64,000 nt of DNA, taken from positions 372,001-436,000 of the forward strand of contig JAJFHV010000010.1 of assembly GCA_021775415.1 (NCBI GenBank). The letters are read 5' to 3'. Shown in pieces: positions 26,152 to 34,633 of the stretch. Position 1 is the first letter of the stretch. Every line of letters starts with the position of its first letter. The notes below the pieces were generated by a model that saw nothing but the letters and a program-made list of their open reading frames with translations, was not told where the DNA came from and made no database searches. The position numbers and the translations under genes are program-made. Source of the stretch: Hyphomicrobiales bacterium (GTDB lineage: Bacteria > Pseudomonadota > Alphaproteobacteria > Rhizobiales > Rhizobiaceae).

Positions 26152-27026
26152 TGGGACCGCTTCCGATAGGCTAACGCAATCGCAGCAAATGCAACACTGA
26201 ACAGGGTCACCATCATCATTACAGCGACCACAGCCGCACGTGGCCACTGCTGTCCGGATTTAGTGGTATCGATGATCATGATCGGCAGGGTTGGTGGTTT
26301 TGATCCTCCAAGATAATAGGGTGACACAAAATCGCCAAAGGACAGGATGAAGCAAAATACTGCTCCAATGATCAGCCCTACCTTTGCGAGCGGCACGATC
26401 ACAGTAAATACAGTTCGAATGCGGCCGCAGCCCAGATTATGCGCGGCACCTATCAAGTTTCGATCGATCTGGCTGAGCGAGAGGGTCTGCAGAATTATGA
26501 CCAAAGGCAAAGTGAGCGTCATATAGCCGACCATTGTGCCAAACTTGGTATTGAGCATCGTGTAGGGGCCGAGATTCACATAACTCAATATGGCGTTGAT
26601 TACGCCACTCTCCGCCAAGATGACGTACCAGGAAAACGTGCGAACCAGATAACTGGTGAAAAATGGGATGATAAGAAAGAATACCGCCCAGCGGCGTGCA
26701 GTCTCTGACATCTTGAAGGCCAGCGCATACGACGCTGGAAATGCCAAAACAGTTGCAAGCACAGTCGCCGCACTCGCCAAACCCAATGTATAGAAGTAAC
26801 TGTCCCAGAAATAATTCCGGCCCAGCATTTTGACCCAGTTCTTCATCTCGAAGGCTTCGACCATGCGATAGTTCTCCACCAGAAAGAACGACATCGCGAT
26901 CATGAAGATCAACGGGCCAACGAAAAAAAGAAACTGCCAGATAATAATCGGCATTCGCCACGTCAGGGCATAGATATCAATGCTGCGTTTAACGGGTTTT
27001 GTGCTCTCGTGCTTTTTGTCAGCCAT
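26148..27026 (-). CDS. ABC transporter permease, PotB-like
   Basis: 292 residues. About six helices with a long cytoplasmic N-terminus (MADKKHESTKPVKRS) and the EAA-type loop IGAAHNLGCGRIRTVFTVIVPLAKVGL. Forms the membrane channel with the PotC-like partner. It lies 68 bp after the binding-protein gene. Between them (27027-27094) the DNA holds an inverted repeat, AGTCCCTCCCTGATCGGGGAGGGAC-like on the minus strand, which could attenuate downstream expression relative to the abundant binding protein. Confidence 0.93.
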   Translation of the reverse strand: MADKKHESTKPVKRSIDIYALTWRMPIIIWQFLFFVGPLIFMIAMSFFLVENYRMVEAFEMKNWVKMLGRNYFWDSYFYTLGLASAATVLATVLAFPASYALAFKMSETARRWAVFFLIIPFFTSYLVRTFSWYVILAESGVINAILSYVNLGPYTMLNTKFGTMVGYMTLTLPLVIILQTLSLSQIDRNLIGAAHNLGCGRIRTVFTVIVPLAKVGLIIGAVFCFILSFGDFVSPYYLGGSKPPTLPIMIIDTTKSGQQWPRAAVVAVMMMVTLFSVAFAAIALAYRKRSQ

Positions 27027-27048
27027 GTTGCAGCCCGTGCGCCAGCGA

Positions 27049-27081
27049 TCAGTTGTCCCTCCCCGATCAGGGAGGGACTTT
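27049..27081 (-). terminator. Hairpin between binding-protein and permease genes
   Basis: GTCCCTCCC (27052-27060) and GGGAGGGAC (27070-27078) form a 9-bp perfect stem with a 9-nt loop, followed by an AT-poor tail. Such intercistronic hairpins often stabilise the binding-protein part of ABC operon mRNA or partly terminate it. Confidence 0.55.
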
Positions 27082-27094
27082 TCAGCCTGTAAAC

Positions 27095-28228
27095 CTAGGC
27101 GTTTTTGTATTCAGACCAGAAATCATTCCAGTCTTCCAGAGTCTGGTTCACCGGAATGTTGCGGTAATGAATTCGACCATCCTTGATCAAGGAGATTGGG
27201 TCGTTTGCCATTCCATCGACCTGCCCGGTACGTTGGGCTTCTTTCGGGTCTTTTTCATTCAGTAATGCGCGACCACCTTTGGTGATGGCAAATCCTGGAT
27301 AAGCGGCCATCTGGGCAGAGTGTACCTGGCCTTCCGGTGACAACATGTACTGGATGAATTTCTTCACCATGGCAGCGTGCTGGCTACCCTTGCCGATGCA
27401 GTAAGACTCTGTCCACTGAATGCCACCTTCTTTCGGCACGACGGAAGCAACCGGAGCGCCGTCTTTTTCAAGAACCCCGGTAATCCAGTCGCCAATTCCG
27501 CACATGGCAGTCATCTCACCGTTCTTCAATGAGTTGAATGTGCCCCCATAGTCGAAAAAGCCACCAACTTGTGGACGCAAACTCATCGTGGTTTCCTGGA
27601 CCTTCGCCCATCCGGCATCATCAAGGTTCCACAGATTTGCACCATTACCATTGTAAAGGCTCATCATACCGAGCGATGGCAAGTGCCAGTCAAAATGGCC
27701 AACCTTGCCTTTGAGTTCCGGCTTCCAGAAACACTTGTAGCTCATGGCTTCTTCCGCAGAAACCGCGCTCGTGTTGTAGGAAACCCCAAGGTGACCACAA
27801 CGTACCATCACGGAATGGAGCGTGCCATCCTTCCAGTGCCCTGGAAACTGCTTGAAGTCATCATAAAGCATGTCATCAAAATTGTAGTCACCGGCATCCA
27901 GGTTTTCGATATAGCCAGCCGCATTCAGCTGTTGAACAAATTCGCCATCTGAAAGAATGACATCATATGTGCCGGGAGGTGATTGCGCTATGAGCGCCAA
28001 CATGTTGTCTCCACCGGCATAGTACTTTGGCTTAAATTTAACATTGTTGGCAGCCTCAAATTCGCCGACAATATCGGGCTCACCGTGACCATACCAAGCC
28101 AACATGTTGATTTCGGTTGCCTGGGCCCAGGCGCGGTTTACAAACGGTGCTGCCAACGCAGCAGCGCCAGTGTATTTCAACACCTCACGTCTGGTTGGTG
28201 TCAGTACCTTGGCTGATTTGTTTTTCAT
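27095..28228 (-). CDS. Periplasmic solute-binding protein, PotD-like, with Tat signal
   Basis: 377 residues. The N-terminus carries a twin-arginine signal: TPTRREVLKYTG (RREVLK) followed by a hydrophobic core and a cleavage site near NRAWAQ-A, suggesting export in folded form. The mature protein is a type 2 periplasmic binding protein (ITEMNMLAWYGHGEPDIV-like start, YNVILS-type loops) of the spermidine/putrescine group. It captures the substrate and delivers it to the two permeases. GGGAGGAAC is a strong ribosome site. First gene of the operon, with the inverted repeat at 28360 in the upstream region. Confidence 0.92.
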   Translation of the reverse strand: MKNKSAKVLTPTRREVLKYTGAAALAAPFVNRAWAQATEINMLAWYGHGEPDIVGEFEAANNVKFKPKYYAGGDNMLALIAQSPPGTYDVILSDGEFVQQLNAAGYIENLDAGDYNFDDMLYDDFKQFPGHWKDGTLHSVMVRCGHLGVSYNTSAVSAEEAMSYKCFWKPELKGKVGHFDWHLPSLGMMSLYNGNGANLWNLDDAGWAKVQETTMSLRPQVGGFFDYGGTFNSLKNGEMTAMCGIGDWITGVLEKDGAPVASVVPKEGGIQWTESYCIGKGSQHAAMVKKFIQYMLSPEGQVHSAQMAAYPGFAITKGGRALLNEKDPKEAQRTGQVDGMANDPISLIKDGRIHYRNIPVNQTLEDWNDFWSEYKNA

Positions 28229-28359
28229 AATGTTCCTCCCAATATGTGTGATGCTGCAGACACTGCTATCTATTCAAACTTTGCACAAAATGACCACAGC
28301 CTAAACTCTATTTTCCTGATATCTTTCCCCAATCTGCAAGTTGCACACAATAGCGCAAT

Positions 28360-28389
28360 AAATTTATTTATCAAATGATAAATAAATTT
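28360..28389. promoter_or_regulatory. Operator candidate A, upstream of ABC operon
   Basis: A perfect inverted repeat: arms AAATTTATTTATCA and TGATAAATAAATTT around a 2-nt AA spacer. It lies about 132 bp before the binding-protein start. Ends match the AATTTAT...ATAAATT pattern of sites B and C. Confidence 0.7.
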
Positions 28390-28440
28390 GGATCGGATGC
28401 TCGACCTCAAGAACATAGTGTAGGTGAGCCCTATTTTTAA

Positions 28441-28469
28441 AATTTATGTTTCAAATGGTTGCATAAATT
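28441..28469. promoter_or_regulatory. Operator candidate B, downstream of lysR
   Basis: AATTTATG and CATAAATT form 8-bp arms separated by 13 nt (TTTCAAATGGTTG). The central CAAATG is shared with site A. It lies between the lysR stop and site A. It could also be part of an AT-rich terminator for lysR. Confidence 0.5.
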
Positions 28470-28489
28470 ATTTTAGAGTGTGCTCAACC

Positions 28490-29386
28490 TCAGGGATGAG
28501 CGGATTGTGTGAAGAAGCGGTCGGTTGCCTTGTCAAGATTCGCGATCAAACCATTTGACAACTCGAGCCCCGCCTTCGACAGGCGTGGATGTTTGTAAAA
28601 CATTCCAATGCGGATCTTATCCATCTCGGGAAATCCATCAGCCTCCGACAAAACCCGCATTCCATTGCTAAGTGTTGAACGGGTAAGTGCGCTGACGCCC
28701 AGCCCTGAAACTACTGCTTTCTGCAAACCGGAGACATCCGGACTGGTGTAGGCGATACGCCATTTGGAACCGACCCGCTCGAGTGCCTTCGTCATCCGGT
28801 TTCGGTATTCGCAGCCTTCCGGATGTCCAACCAATGGCAAGGGTTTTTGAGAATGGGTACGTTTGCTCTTTGCAGTTACCCAGATCGGACGCTCCTCCCA
28901 CGCACGGACCAGATATTGCTGTTTGTCCTCGGGAATTAACGCGACCGCCAAACTGATTTCATCTGCATGAAGTGCCTCTACAAGTTCACGCGAAAGCCCG
29001 CATCGAATTTCGAGATCAACATCGGGATGATCGAATACAAACCTTGCAACGGTTTCCTGCAGATTAAGCACCGCAAAATCGGTTGGTAACCCAACTTTCA
29101 AAGCTCCCACAACGTCATCACGTCGAAATTGGGAAACCGCCTGGTCGTTTAGATGGAGAATTTGGCGGGCATAAGCAGATAGAACCTGACCAGCTTCTGT
29201 CAGCGACAAAATCCGCCCATCATGCGCAATCAGCTTGGCCCCAACCAGCTCCTCAAGGCGCCGCATTTGTAGACTTATGGCTGGTTGAGTTCGATTGAGC
29301 GCCTCACCTGCACGCGTATAACTGCCCAGATCACTCACGGTGACGAATGTTCTTAACAAGTCCGTCGACAGATTAATTGGGATCAT
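28490..29386 (-). CDS. LysR-family transcriptional regulator
   Basis: 298 residues. The N-terminal winged helix (about 8-65) shows DLGSYTRAGEALNRTQPAISLQMRRLEE, followed by the linker helix and a two-part ligand-binding domain (~95-298). It sits between the ABC operon (same strand) and the divergent BtpA-family gene. Sites A and B lie downstream of it and site C directly upstream. I infer that it senses the substrate or a product of this pathway and controls both sides. The ligand is unknown. Confidence 0.93.
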   Translation of the reverse strand: MIPINLSTDLLRTFVTVSDLGSYTRAGEALNRTQPAISLQMRRLEELVGAKLIAHDGRILSLTEAGQVLSAYARQILHLNDQAVSQFRRDDVVGALKVGLPTDFAVLNLQETVARFVFDHPDVDLEIRCGLSRELVEALHADEISLAVALIPEDKQQYLVRAWEERPIWVTAKSKRTHSQKPLPLVGHPEGCEYRNRMTKALERVGSKWRIAYTSPDVSGLQKAVVSGLGVSALTRSTLSNGMRVLSEADGFPEMDKIRIGMFYKHPRLSKAGLELSNGLIANLDKATDRFFTQSAHP

Positions 29387-29400
29387 GTTACCTGCTGTAT

Positions 29401-29429
29401 AATTTATGGATATATAATATCTATAAATT
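29401..29429. promoter_or_regulatory. Operator candidate C, between lysR and btpA-like gene
   Basis: Arms AATTTATGGATAT and ATATCTATAAATT match at 12 of 13 positions around a 3-nt spacer. It begins 15 bp upstream of the lysR start and ends 50 bp before the BtpA-like start, so it is well placed for autoregulation and divergent control. Confidence 0.68.
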
Positions 29430-29478
29430 TTTCAAATTCAAGAGTTCCCCATATATTGGCGAAAACCACGGAAAACAG

Positions 29479-30240
29479 ATGAACATTGAAGCGCTAAACA
29501 AACTCTTCAAAACTGACGGGCCGGTTGTGCTGCCCGTGATCCATGTTCTCGACAATGAACAGGCGATGAGGAATGTACACGCCGCCATGGATGGTGGTAG
29601 CCACGGCGTTTTTCTTATCAATCATGATTTTCCATACCCACAATTTCTTCCAATTGTCCGACATATACGGGAGCATTTTCCAGATTTATGGTTTGGCGTG
29701 AACTTTCTCGCCGTTACAGGCAAGAATGCTTTTCCAATTCTTGGACAATTACAAAACGAAGGTGTTCAGATAAATGCATACTGGGCTGATGATGCTCGCA
29801 TCGATGAACACTGCCCTCCTGGAAATCAGGCAGAAGCAGAAGAAATTTCGCGAATACGCACAGAATCTGGATGGAATGGTCTGTATTTCGGTGGCACCGC
29901 ATTTAAAAAACAACGCGAGGTTGCCGCTGAAAATTACCGGGAAAGTGCATCGGCTGCCTGCAGTCACATGGATGTGGTTACAACCTCCGGCATCGCAACT
30001 GGACAGGCAGCCGATATTTCAAAAATTGAGGTTTTCCGGAAAACTTGTGGTGACAAACCGCTCGCAATCGCCTCCGGTATTACTCCGCAAAATGCTGAAC
30101 TTTACGCACAACATGTTGACTGTTTCCTGGTGGCGACAGGCATCAATATCGAAAATGATTTTTACAACATTGATCCACAGCGGCTGGAATTGCTGATGGG
30201 GATTACCAAAAATATCAGAAAGGCAAAACATGTCGGATGA
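29479..30240 (+). CDS. BtpA/SgcQ-family TIM-barrel protein
   Basis: 253 residues from ATG 29479. Predicted (beta/alpha)8 barrel with strand-end motifs VVLPVIHVLD, GVFLINHDF, WFGVNFLAV, GLYFGGTAF, DVVTTSGIATG and PLAIASGITPQNAELY, a pattern of the BtpA family (named for a photosystem I biogenesis protein but widespread with uncharacterised roles, some with sugar or nucleoside pathways). The C-terminal glycine- and phosphate-like loops suggest a phosphorylated ligand. It overlaps the next gene by 11 bp and is divergent from lysR. Function unknown. Confidence 0.78.
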   Translation: MNIEALNKLFKTDGPVVLPVIHVLDNEQAMRNVHAAMDGGSHGVFLINHDFPYPQFLPIVRHIREHFPDLWFGVNFLAVTGKNAFPILGQLQNEGVQINAYWADDARIDEHCPPGNQAEAEEISRIRTESGWNGLYFGGTAFKKQREVAAENYRESASAACSHMDVVTTSGIATGQAADISKIEVFRKTCGDKPLAIASGITPQNAELYAQHVDCFLVATGINIENDFYNIDPQRLELLMGITKNIRKAKHVG

Positions 30241-30862
30241 AGCTGCTCACAACAAAGGCCCCCGGGACGACCGCTGGTACTTTTCAATCATGTCACCCAA
30301 CACTAAAGGTGAGATGTTTTCGTGGCTCGACCCCACTTCCATTTATATCAACGGCAAGGCGTTTCACGATTTGCTGGACGATCTATGTGCTGAACTGAAT
30401 GCAGATGACATTGATGTCGTTGCAGGCCTTGATGCCATGGGGTTTGTATTGGCAACCGGTATTGCAGCACGACTGAACAAGGGATTTTTACCGATCAGGA
30501 AAGCTGGAAAGCTTTGCGTTGATACGGATAGTGCCGAGTTCACCAATTATACCGGCCGCAACCAATCCATGGAGATGCGGATGAATGCCTATGCGCCGGG
30601 AACGAGAGTGTTGCTGGTGGACCAATGGGTGGAAACGGGCGGCACCATGCATGGTGCCATTCAACTGGTGGAGCAACAACAAGGTGTTGTTGCAGGCATT
30701 GTGGCAATTGCAATCGAAGATGCGGAACGGACCGCCGAATATCGGAAAAAATACAAATGCGTATCCGCGATTCTGCCCGACACCGAATGGCAGCGTCAGA
30801 TCAACAATCAATATCTGGAAAGTTTCAAGACTTACCGTCCGGAAATGGCGTTTCCAATCTGA
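30230..30862 (+). CDS. Adenine-phosphoribosyltransferase-like protein
   Basis: 210 residues. The PRPP-binding loop is VLLVDQWVETGGTMHGA (about 126-142) and the N-terminal strand VVAGLDAMGFVLATGIAARL plus FLPIRKAGKL match the type I phosphoribosyltransferase fold of the Apt/Xpt group. It should join a base to PRPP or release it, though base specificity cannot be read. The start overlaps the BtpA-like gene by 11 bp. The two proteins may act in sequence on a nucleoside, nucleotide or phosphoribose compound. Confidence 0.85.
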   Translation: MSDEAAHNKGPRDDRWYFSIMSPNTKGEMFSWLDPTSIYINGKAFHDLLDDLCAELNADDIDVVAGLDAMGFVLATGIAARLNKGFLPIRKAGKLCVDTDSAEFTNYTGRNQSMEMRMNAYAPGTRVLLVDQWVETGGTMHGAIQLVEQQQGVVAGIVAIAIEDAERTAEYRKKYKCVSAILPDTEWQRQINNQYLESFKTYRPEMAFPI

Positions 30863-31002
30863 TTGTCATTGGGCGTAAACTGGCCGGACAAATCACCGGC
30901 GTTATATCATTGAGCTCTTGACGGCGGCAAAAATTCCCCGCGAGACACAAGTTTAGCAAAAGTCTCCCTTTCTATGTTGGTCCAGCAAATTTGGAGACCA
31001 AC

Positions 31003-32235
31003 ATGCATGCACAGGAAAGAACTCAGGAGACACTACTGATACCAGAGCGCTTGGGGATTGCTGCACTGACAAGGGAAGCGTTTGCAGGAAAAAACTTGTC
31101 GCGGATTGCTTCAAATTTATTGATTTCCGCATCGCGGGATTCCAACAACGCCGCAACGCTGATGGATCTTTCCGTAATCGAGCAATTGAAGGGCAATCTT
31201 CATGGCGGGCTCGATTACCAGGCCGCCGCACTTGAAAAATGCCAATTGTATCAAACATCACCAACCGGCGAAGTTAACCTCAGGGTGCTCGTTCTGGCCG
31301 CACCAATTCACATGGGTGGCAACACACCAATTGAATTTTTATTGAAAGATTCGAACGTCCAAATCTTCACTTACTACGTTATGCCAGACGCGGATTTGCC
31401 AACCCCGTTGCCCGAACACGATCTTGTATTCATCGCCGCACCGGGTGACTCGGGTGCAACTTTGCAATTCCTGCAGGCGATAGACAGACAGATAGAAAAT
31501 TTCAAGCACCCGATTATTAACCACCCGCAAAATATCGGGCATTTGGAACGCGACCAGCTTTGCCACCTATTGGCTGATGTATCCGGCCTTATTGCCCCCC
31601 GAACAACACGGTTTAGTCGAGGCGAATTGTTATCAGTAGCTCGAGGTGAGAGCGACAGAACCAGGGCGGTCAAGCTGGAAGGTTTTCCGCTTATATTGCG
31701 TCCCGTTGGTTCTCATGCCGGGCAATTTCTGGATCGGATATCGGATCCCACCGATCTCCAACGCTATTTGAATGAATGTCCGGAGCCCGATTTTTTTGTG
31801 ACACCATTTGTAGACTACAGAAGTGACGATGGTCAGTATCGAAAATATCGCATCGTATTTGTTGATGGACAATCATTTCCTTGCCATATGGCCATCGCTG
31901 ACCAATGGGCCGTTTGGTACATGAACGCAGAGATGGCGAAAGAAGCATCAAAGCGTGACGAAGAAGAACAGTTCATGACATGCTTTGACCGGGAATTTGG
32001 GATGCGTCACCAGGAAGCACTAAGTGAACTCGCACAATGTGTAGGTCTTGAGTATTTCGGGATTGATTGCGCCGAGGATAAAAACGGGAATCTGGTTGTG
32101 TTCGAAGCCGACAATGCGCTGGTCGTTCATGATATGGATTGTGAGACCCTGTATCCATACAAGAAACCGCAGATGCAGAAGATTTTCGAAGCATTCGAAG
32201 CTTGCTTGCAGGCTAAATCTACCCCTGCCCCTTGA
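31003..32235 (+). CDS. ATP-grasp-domain protein with TPR-like N-terminus
   Basis: 410 residues from ATG 31003 (GGAG 7 nt upstream; an in-frame TTG at 30991 is weaker). The first ~90 residues are helical (LSRIASNLLISASRDSNNAATLMDLSVIEQ). The central and C-terminal parts read like a RimK/ATP-grasp ligase: PLILRPVGSHAGQFLDRI (phosphate-binding lid), YRKYRIVFVDGQSFPCHMAI, and YFGIDCAEDKNGNLVVFEADNA with metal-binding Glu/Asp/Asn. Family members ligate an acid to an amine using ATP. Substrates are not apparent. It begins 140 bp after the phosphoribosyltransferase gene. Confidence 0.75.
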   Translation: MHAQERTQETLLIPERLGIAALTREAFAGKNLSRIASNLLISASRDSNNAATLMDLSVIEQLKGNLHGGLDYQAAALEKCQLYQTSPTGEVNLRVLVLAAPIHMGGNTPIEFLLKDSNVQIFTYYVMPDADLPTPLPEHDLVFIAAPGDSGATLQFLQAIDRQIENFKHPIINHPQNIGHLERDQLCHLLADVSGLIAPRTTRFSRGELLSVARGESDRTRAVKLEGFPLILRPVGSHAGQFLDRISDPTDLQRYLNECPEPDFFVTPFVDYRSDDGQYRKYRIVFVDGQSFPCHMAIADQWAVWYMNAEMAKEASKRDEEEQFMTCFDREFGMRHQEALSELAQCVGLEYFGIDCAEDKNGNLVVFEADNALVVHDMDCETLYPYKKPQMQKIFEAFEACLQAKSTPAP

Positions 32236-32241
32236 AGAAAG

Positions 32242-32274
32242 GGCCGGTTTGCCAAGCAACTTAACAAACCGGCC
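32242..32274 (+). terminator. Strong hairpin after ATP-grasp gene
   Basis: GGCCGGTTTG (32242-32251) and CAAACCGGCC (32265-32274) form a perfect 10-bp stem with a 13-nt loop, 6 nt after the stop codon. There is no clean T-run, so it may end transcription with a factor or act as a processing signal. Confidence 0.6.
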
Positions 32275-32816
32275 ATAGACTGATGATCAAAGTCATTCGG
32301 GGGGATAATCACCAATCAATTCTGCTCAAACAATTCATCGAAAAGCGCATCTTGCCTTTGTCGATCACACCGCGATATCGAGCGCGTAAATCGTAATCCA
32401 GAATCCCGCAACTTGTTATAGAGAAGGTATATCCGCGAACCTTACGCAGACCTTACCAAACAATGTAATCTGGTTGGGAAGGTTGTTTGCTGGGGGCATA
32501 TACTGAGGTTAACTGTGGAAAACCTTACTCAATTTTAATTGAATTTTCCCCCAGATTGCTGGTCTGACTGGCCAGACAAATCTCACGATACCGCGGACCT
32601 TGTCAAAATCCACGATTTATTGAGGCAAAACCGCATTGTAGAGACAGTTTAACTCAGCCAGTAAATAACTTTACATAATCCACTTACAATATCAGTGTTA
32701 CTTTACCCAATTCTCAATGATTGTCTTAGACCTATTGCTCGGTGTATTTCGATGCCAAACTAGTGCAAAAAAATGGCGTGGACTCGATGGGGGCGGCTGA
32801 AAGCCGGAGTTGAAAA
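32275..32816. other. 540-bp intergenic region before the LuxR-type gene
   Basis: No gene or RNA could be recognised. It is AT-rich with a CCTTAC direct repeat (about 32440-32456) and several short TA-rich blocks near 32650-32720. Being the gap between the metabolic region and the flagellar cluster, it probably contains the promoter of the LuxR-type gene. Confidence 0.4.
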
Positions 32817-33530
32817 TTGACGGTGGAAATCAAACAGCTGATTTCGAGTTTGAGTGCATCCAGCGATGTTTCTGAATTTGAGGGCATACTTGGGCGAGTT
32901 TCGACTGCTCTGGATCTGGGCAGCTGGCACATTCTCCAAAGAAACAGGCTTGGGCAGAATCCAGAAATCTTTGAGCTATTTTTTCTTGGCAAGGACCATC
33001 AAATTTCTACGGGTGATCAGGAATCATTCGAACTCGCAAGCAAGTTTTCAGCCATGGCTGGCATACCCGCACATAGCCGCGAAATCCTGTCCTTCTGGAA
33101 AGACGACAAGCAAGAAGATGCATTGGAAGTCCTGTCAAACCCTCTTTCAAGCGCCAATGATTACCGATTCGACTATGTATCTGTATTTATGCCCCCAATG
33201 GCCGGATATGATTATGCCCTGTTGTGGTCAAACGAACGGCAAAACATCAATTTTGAATTGACAGCAAACATCCTGCTGACTTCCGTGGCACTTCACACCG
33301 CCCTTAAGGCAAATCTTGGTCTGGAAGAACCCAAGCCACCGGTGCTCGGCAACCGGGAATACCAAGTACTGACATGGACAAGCCAAGGTAAGACCAGTTT
33401 TGAGATCGCGAAGATTCTCAATCTGTCAGAAAACACGATCAACAATTACGTTGTGAATGTCACAAAAAAACTTGGCGCGAGCAATAGAACCCATGCGGTG
33501 AGCAAGGCGATACATTTAGGCTTGATTTAG
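32817..33530 (+). CDS. LuxR-type transcriptional regulator
   Basis: 237 residues. TTG start with GGAG 7 nt upstream; an in-frame ATG further up is cut off by a stop. The C-terminal HTH (about 175-237) reads LGNREYQVLTWTSQGKTSFEIAKILNLSENTINNYVVNVTKKLGASNRTHAV, a clear NarL/LuxR-type helix-turn-helix. The N-terminal ~165 residues lack the Trp/Tyr/Asp pattern of acyl-homoserine-lactone sensors and resemble the sensor half of the rhizobial VisN/VisR motility regulators more in size and position than in any motif I can confirm. Its place in front of the flagellar cluster suggests a motility regulator; only one copy is present, whereas VisN and VisR occur as a pair. Confidence 0.78.
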   Translation: MTVEIKQLISSLSASSDVSEFEGILGRVSTALDLGSWHILQRNRLGQNPEIFELFFLGKDHQISTGDQESFELASKFSAMAGIPAHSREILSFWKDDKQEDALEVLSNPLSSANDYRFDYVSVFMPPMAGYDYALLWSNERQNINFELTANILLTSVALHTALKANLGLEEPKPPVLGNREYQVLTWTSQGKTSFEIAKILNLSENTINNYVVNVTKKLGASNRTHAVSKAIHLGLI

Positions 33531-33568
33531 GTAAAACGGCTAATCAAGCTGCAACCTTGTGTCGAATA

Positions 33569-33766
33569 TTAAACCAACTGGGTGAGGGATATTCCAACTA
33601 CGGATACCAATACACCAGCGACAATCCCGAATGAGAATGTGTGCAGCCATTCGCCGCCATCGTTATTGGTTTTATTATCCAAAATGAAACCAACAGATTC
33701 TTTCAACGCCTGACGCAGCTCCGCTTTGGTTAATTGATCAATCGGTGTGTTTTTCCAGTTTATCAT
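33569..33766 (-). CDS. Small membrane protein of unknown function
   Basis: 65 residues. A hydrophilic, helical first half (PIDQLTKAELRQALKESV, EWLHTFS) and one C-terminal hydrophobic helix (FGIVAGVLVSVVGISL). Similar short proteins occur near flagellar genes in other Hyphomicrobiales, but I cannot name this one. It lies between the LuxR-type gene (convergent) and flgF (same strand), 104 bp after flgF. Confidence 0.45.
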   Translation of the reverse strand: MINWKNTPIDQLTKAELRQALKESVGFILDNKTNNDGGEWLHTFSFGIVAGVLVSVVGISLTQLV

Positions 33767-33870
33767 TTTGCAACCAATCTTCTGAACTCAGAAGGTTGAA
33801 TGCAAATTTCATGCCAGGAAAATTATTAGACCGCACATTGAATGAAAAAATGCACTTCGAACAATTATTT

Positions 33871-34593
33871 TTATCTTCCGCCCAACTCGTTGATTGCTTT
33901 GGATAGAGTGTCATCAGCGCGGCTAATGATCGAAGTTGCACTTTCAAAGCTTTGTGTAATGGTCATCAAACTAGCCAGTTCCTTAACCGGGTTAACATTT
34001 GAGCCCTCCACAAACCCTTGCGTAACCGTGGTTTCCTGCCCCGTTATCAATGCAACACCCGGCACTGATGTAAAGAAAGCCGAATTGGAATATCGCGAGA
34101 CGAGCGTTTTGGGATCTACATCAAAAACGCCGATATTTGCTACCAGTCGACCATTCAATGTGATCCGTCCGTCGTTGTGAATTGTTGGCGGTCCGGAGCT
34201 GGCGTCAATTTGAATCGGTGCCTCACCGGTATCAAGAACAGAGTGTCCTTCCAGCGTCTGAATTTCTCCAAACGGGCTTATTTGTAATCTGCCATCCCGC
34301 GTGTATGCAACGCCAACCGGGGTAGAAATAGCAAACATTCCATCACCCGACAAAGCTACATCAAGGGGATTTCCGGTTTCAATTAAAGTGCCCTGGACCG
34401 TAGACGCATATAGGCCTCCGACAACCGGGAAATGGACGGGATCATTGCTTGTATTGGACACCAGGGAATCAAAATTGACGTTCTCGGCTCGAAACCCAAC
34501 CGTTGTGGAGTTGGCAACATTGTTTGCGACAGTAATCAATTGCTTTTGCAGAACGCGCTGAGCAGCAGTTGCAACATATAGGGATGATTCCAA
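33871..34593 (-). CDS. flgF: Flagellar basal-body rod protein FlgF
   Basis: 240 residues. Rod protein with the family N-terminus AAQRVLQKQLITVANNVANSTTVGFRAE and the C-terminal QTFVEGSNVNPVKELASLM-type helix. It forms part of the proximal rod. Start codon is TTG, supported by GAGGTGA about 7 nt upstream and by alignment of residue 1 with other FlgF proteins. Divergent from the motA operon; followed on the same strand by a small membrane protein gene. A DUF1217 gene is upstream, 40 bp away. Confidence 0.93.
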   Translation of the reverse strand: MESSLYVATAAQRVLQKQLITVANNVANSTTVGFRAENVNFDSLVSNTSNDPVHFPVVGGLYASTVQGTLIETGNPLDVALSGDGMFAISTPVGVAYTRDGRLQISPFGEIQTLEGHSVLDTGEAPIQIDASSGPPTIHNDGRITLNGRLVANIGVFDVDPKTLVSRYSNSAFFTSVPGVALITGQETTVTQGFVEGSNVNPVKELASLMTITQSFESATSIISRADDTLSKAINELGGR

Positions 34594-34633
34594 GAGTTCA
34601 CCTCAATTCATTTTGGTTGTTGTTGCTTGACCG

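Noticed and set aside
26152-26247. Cysteine-rich N-terminal extension of the PotC-like permease
   Set aside because: It overlaps the upstream permease gene in another frame; the true start is the ATG at 26151 or 26148 at the overlap.
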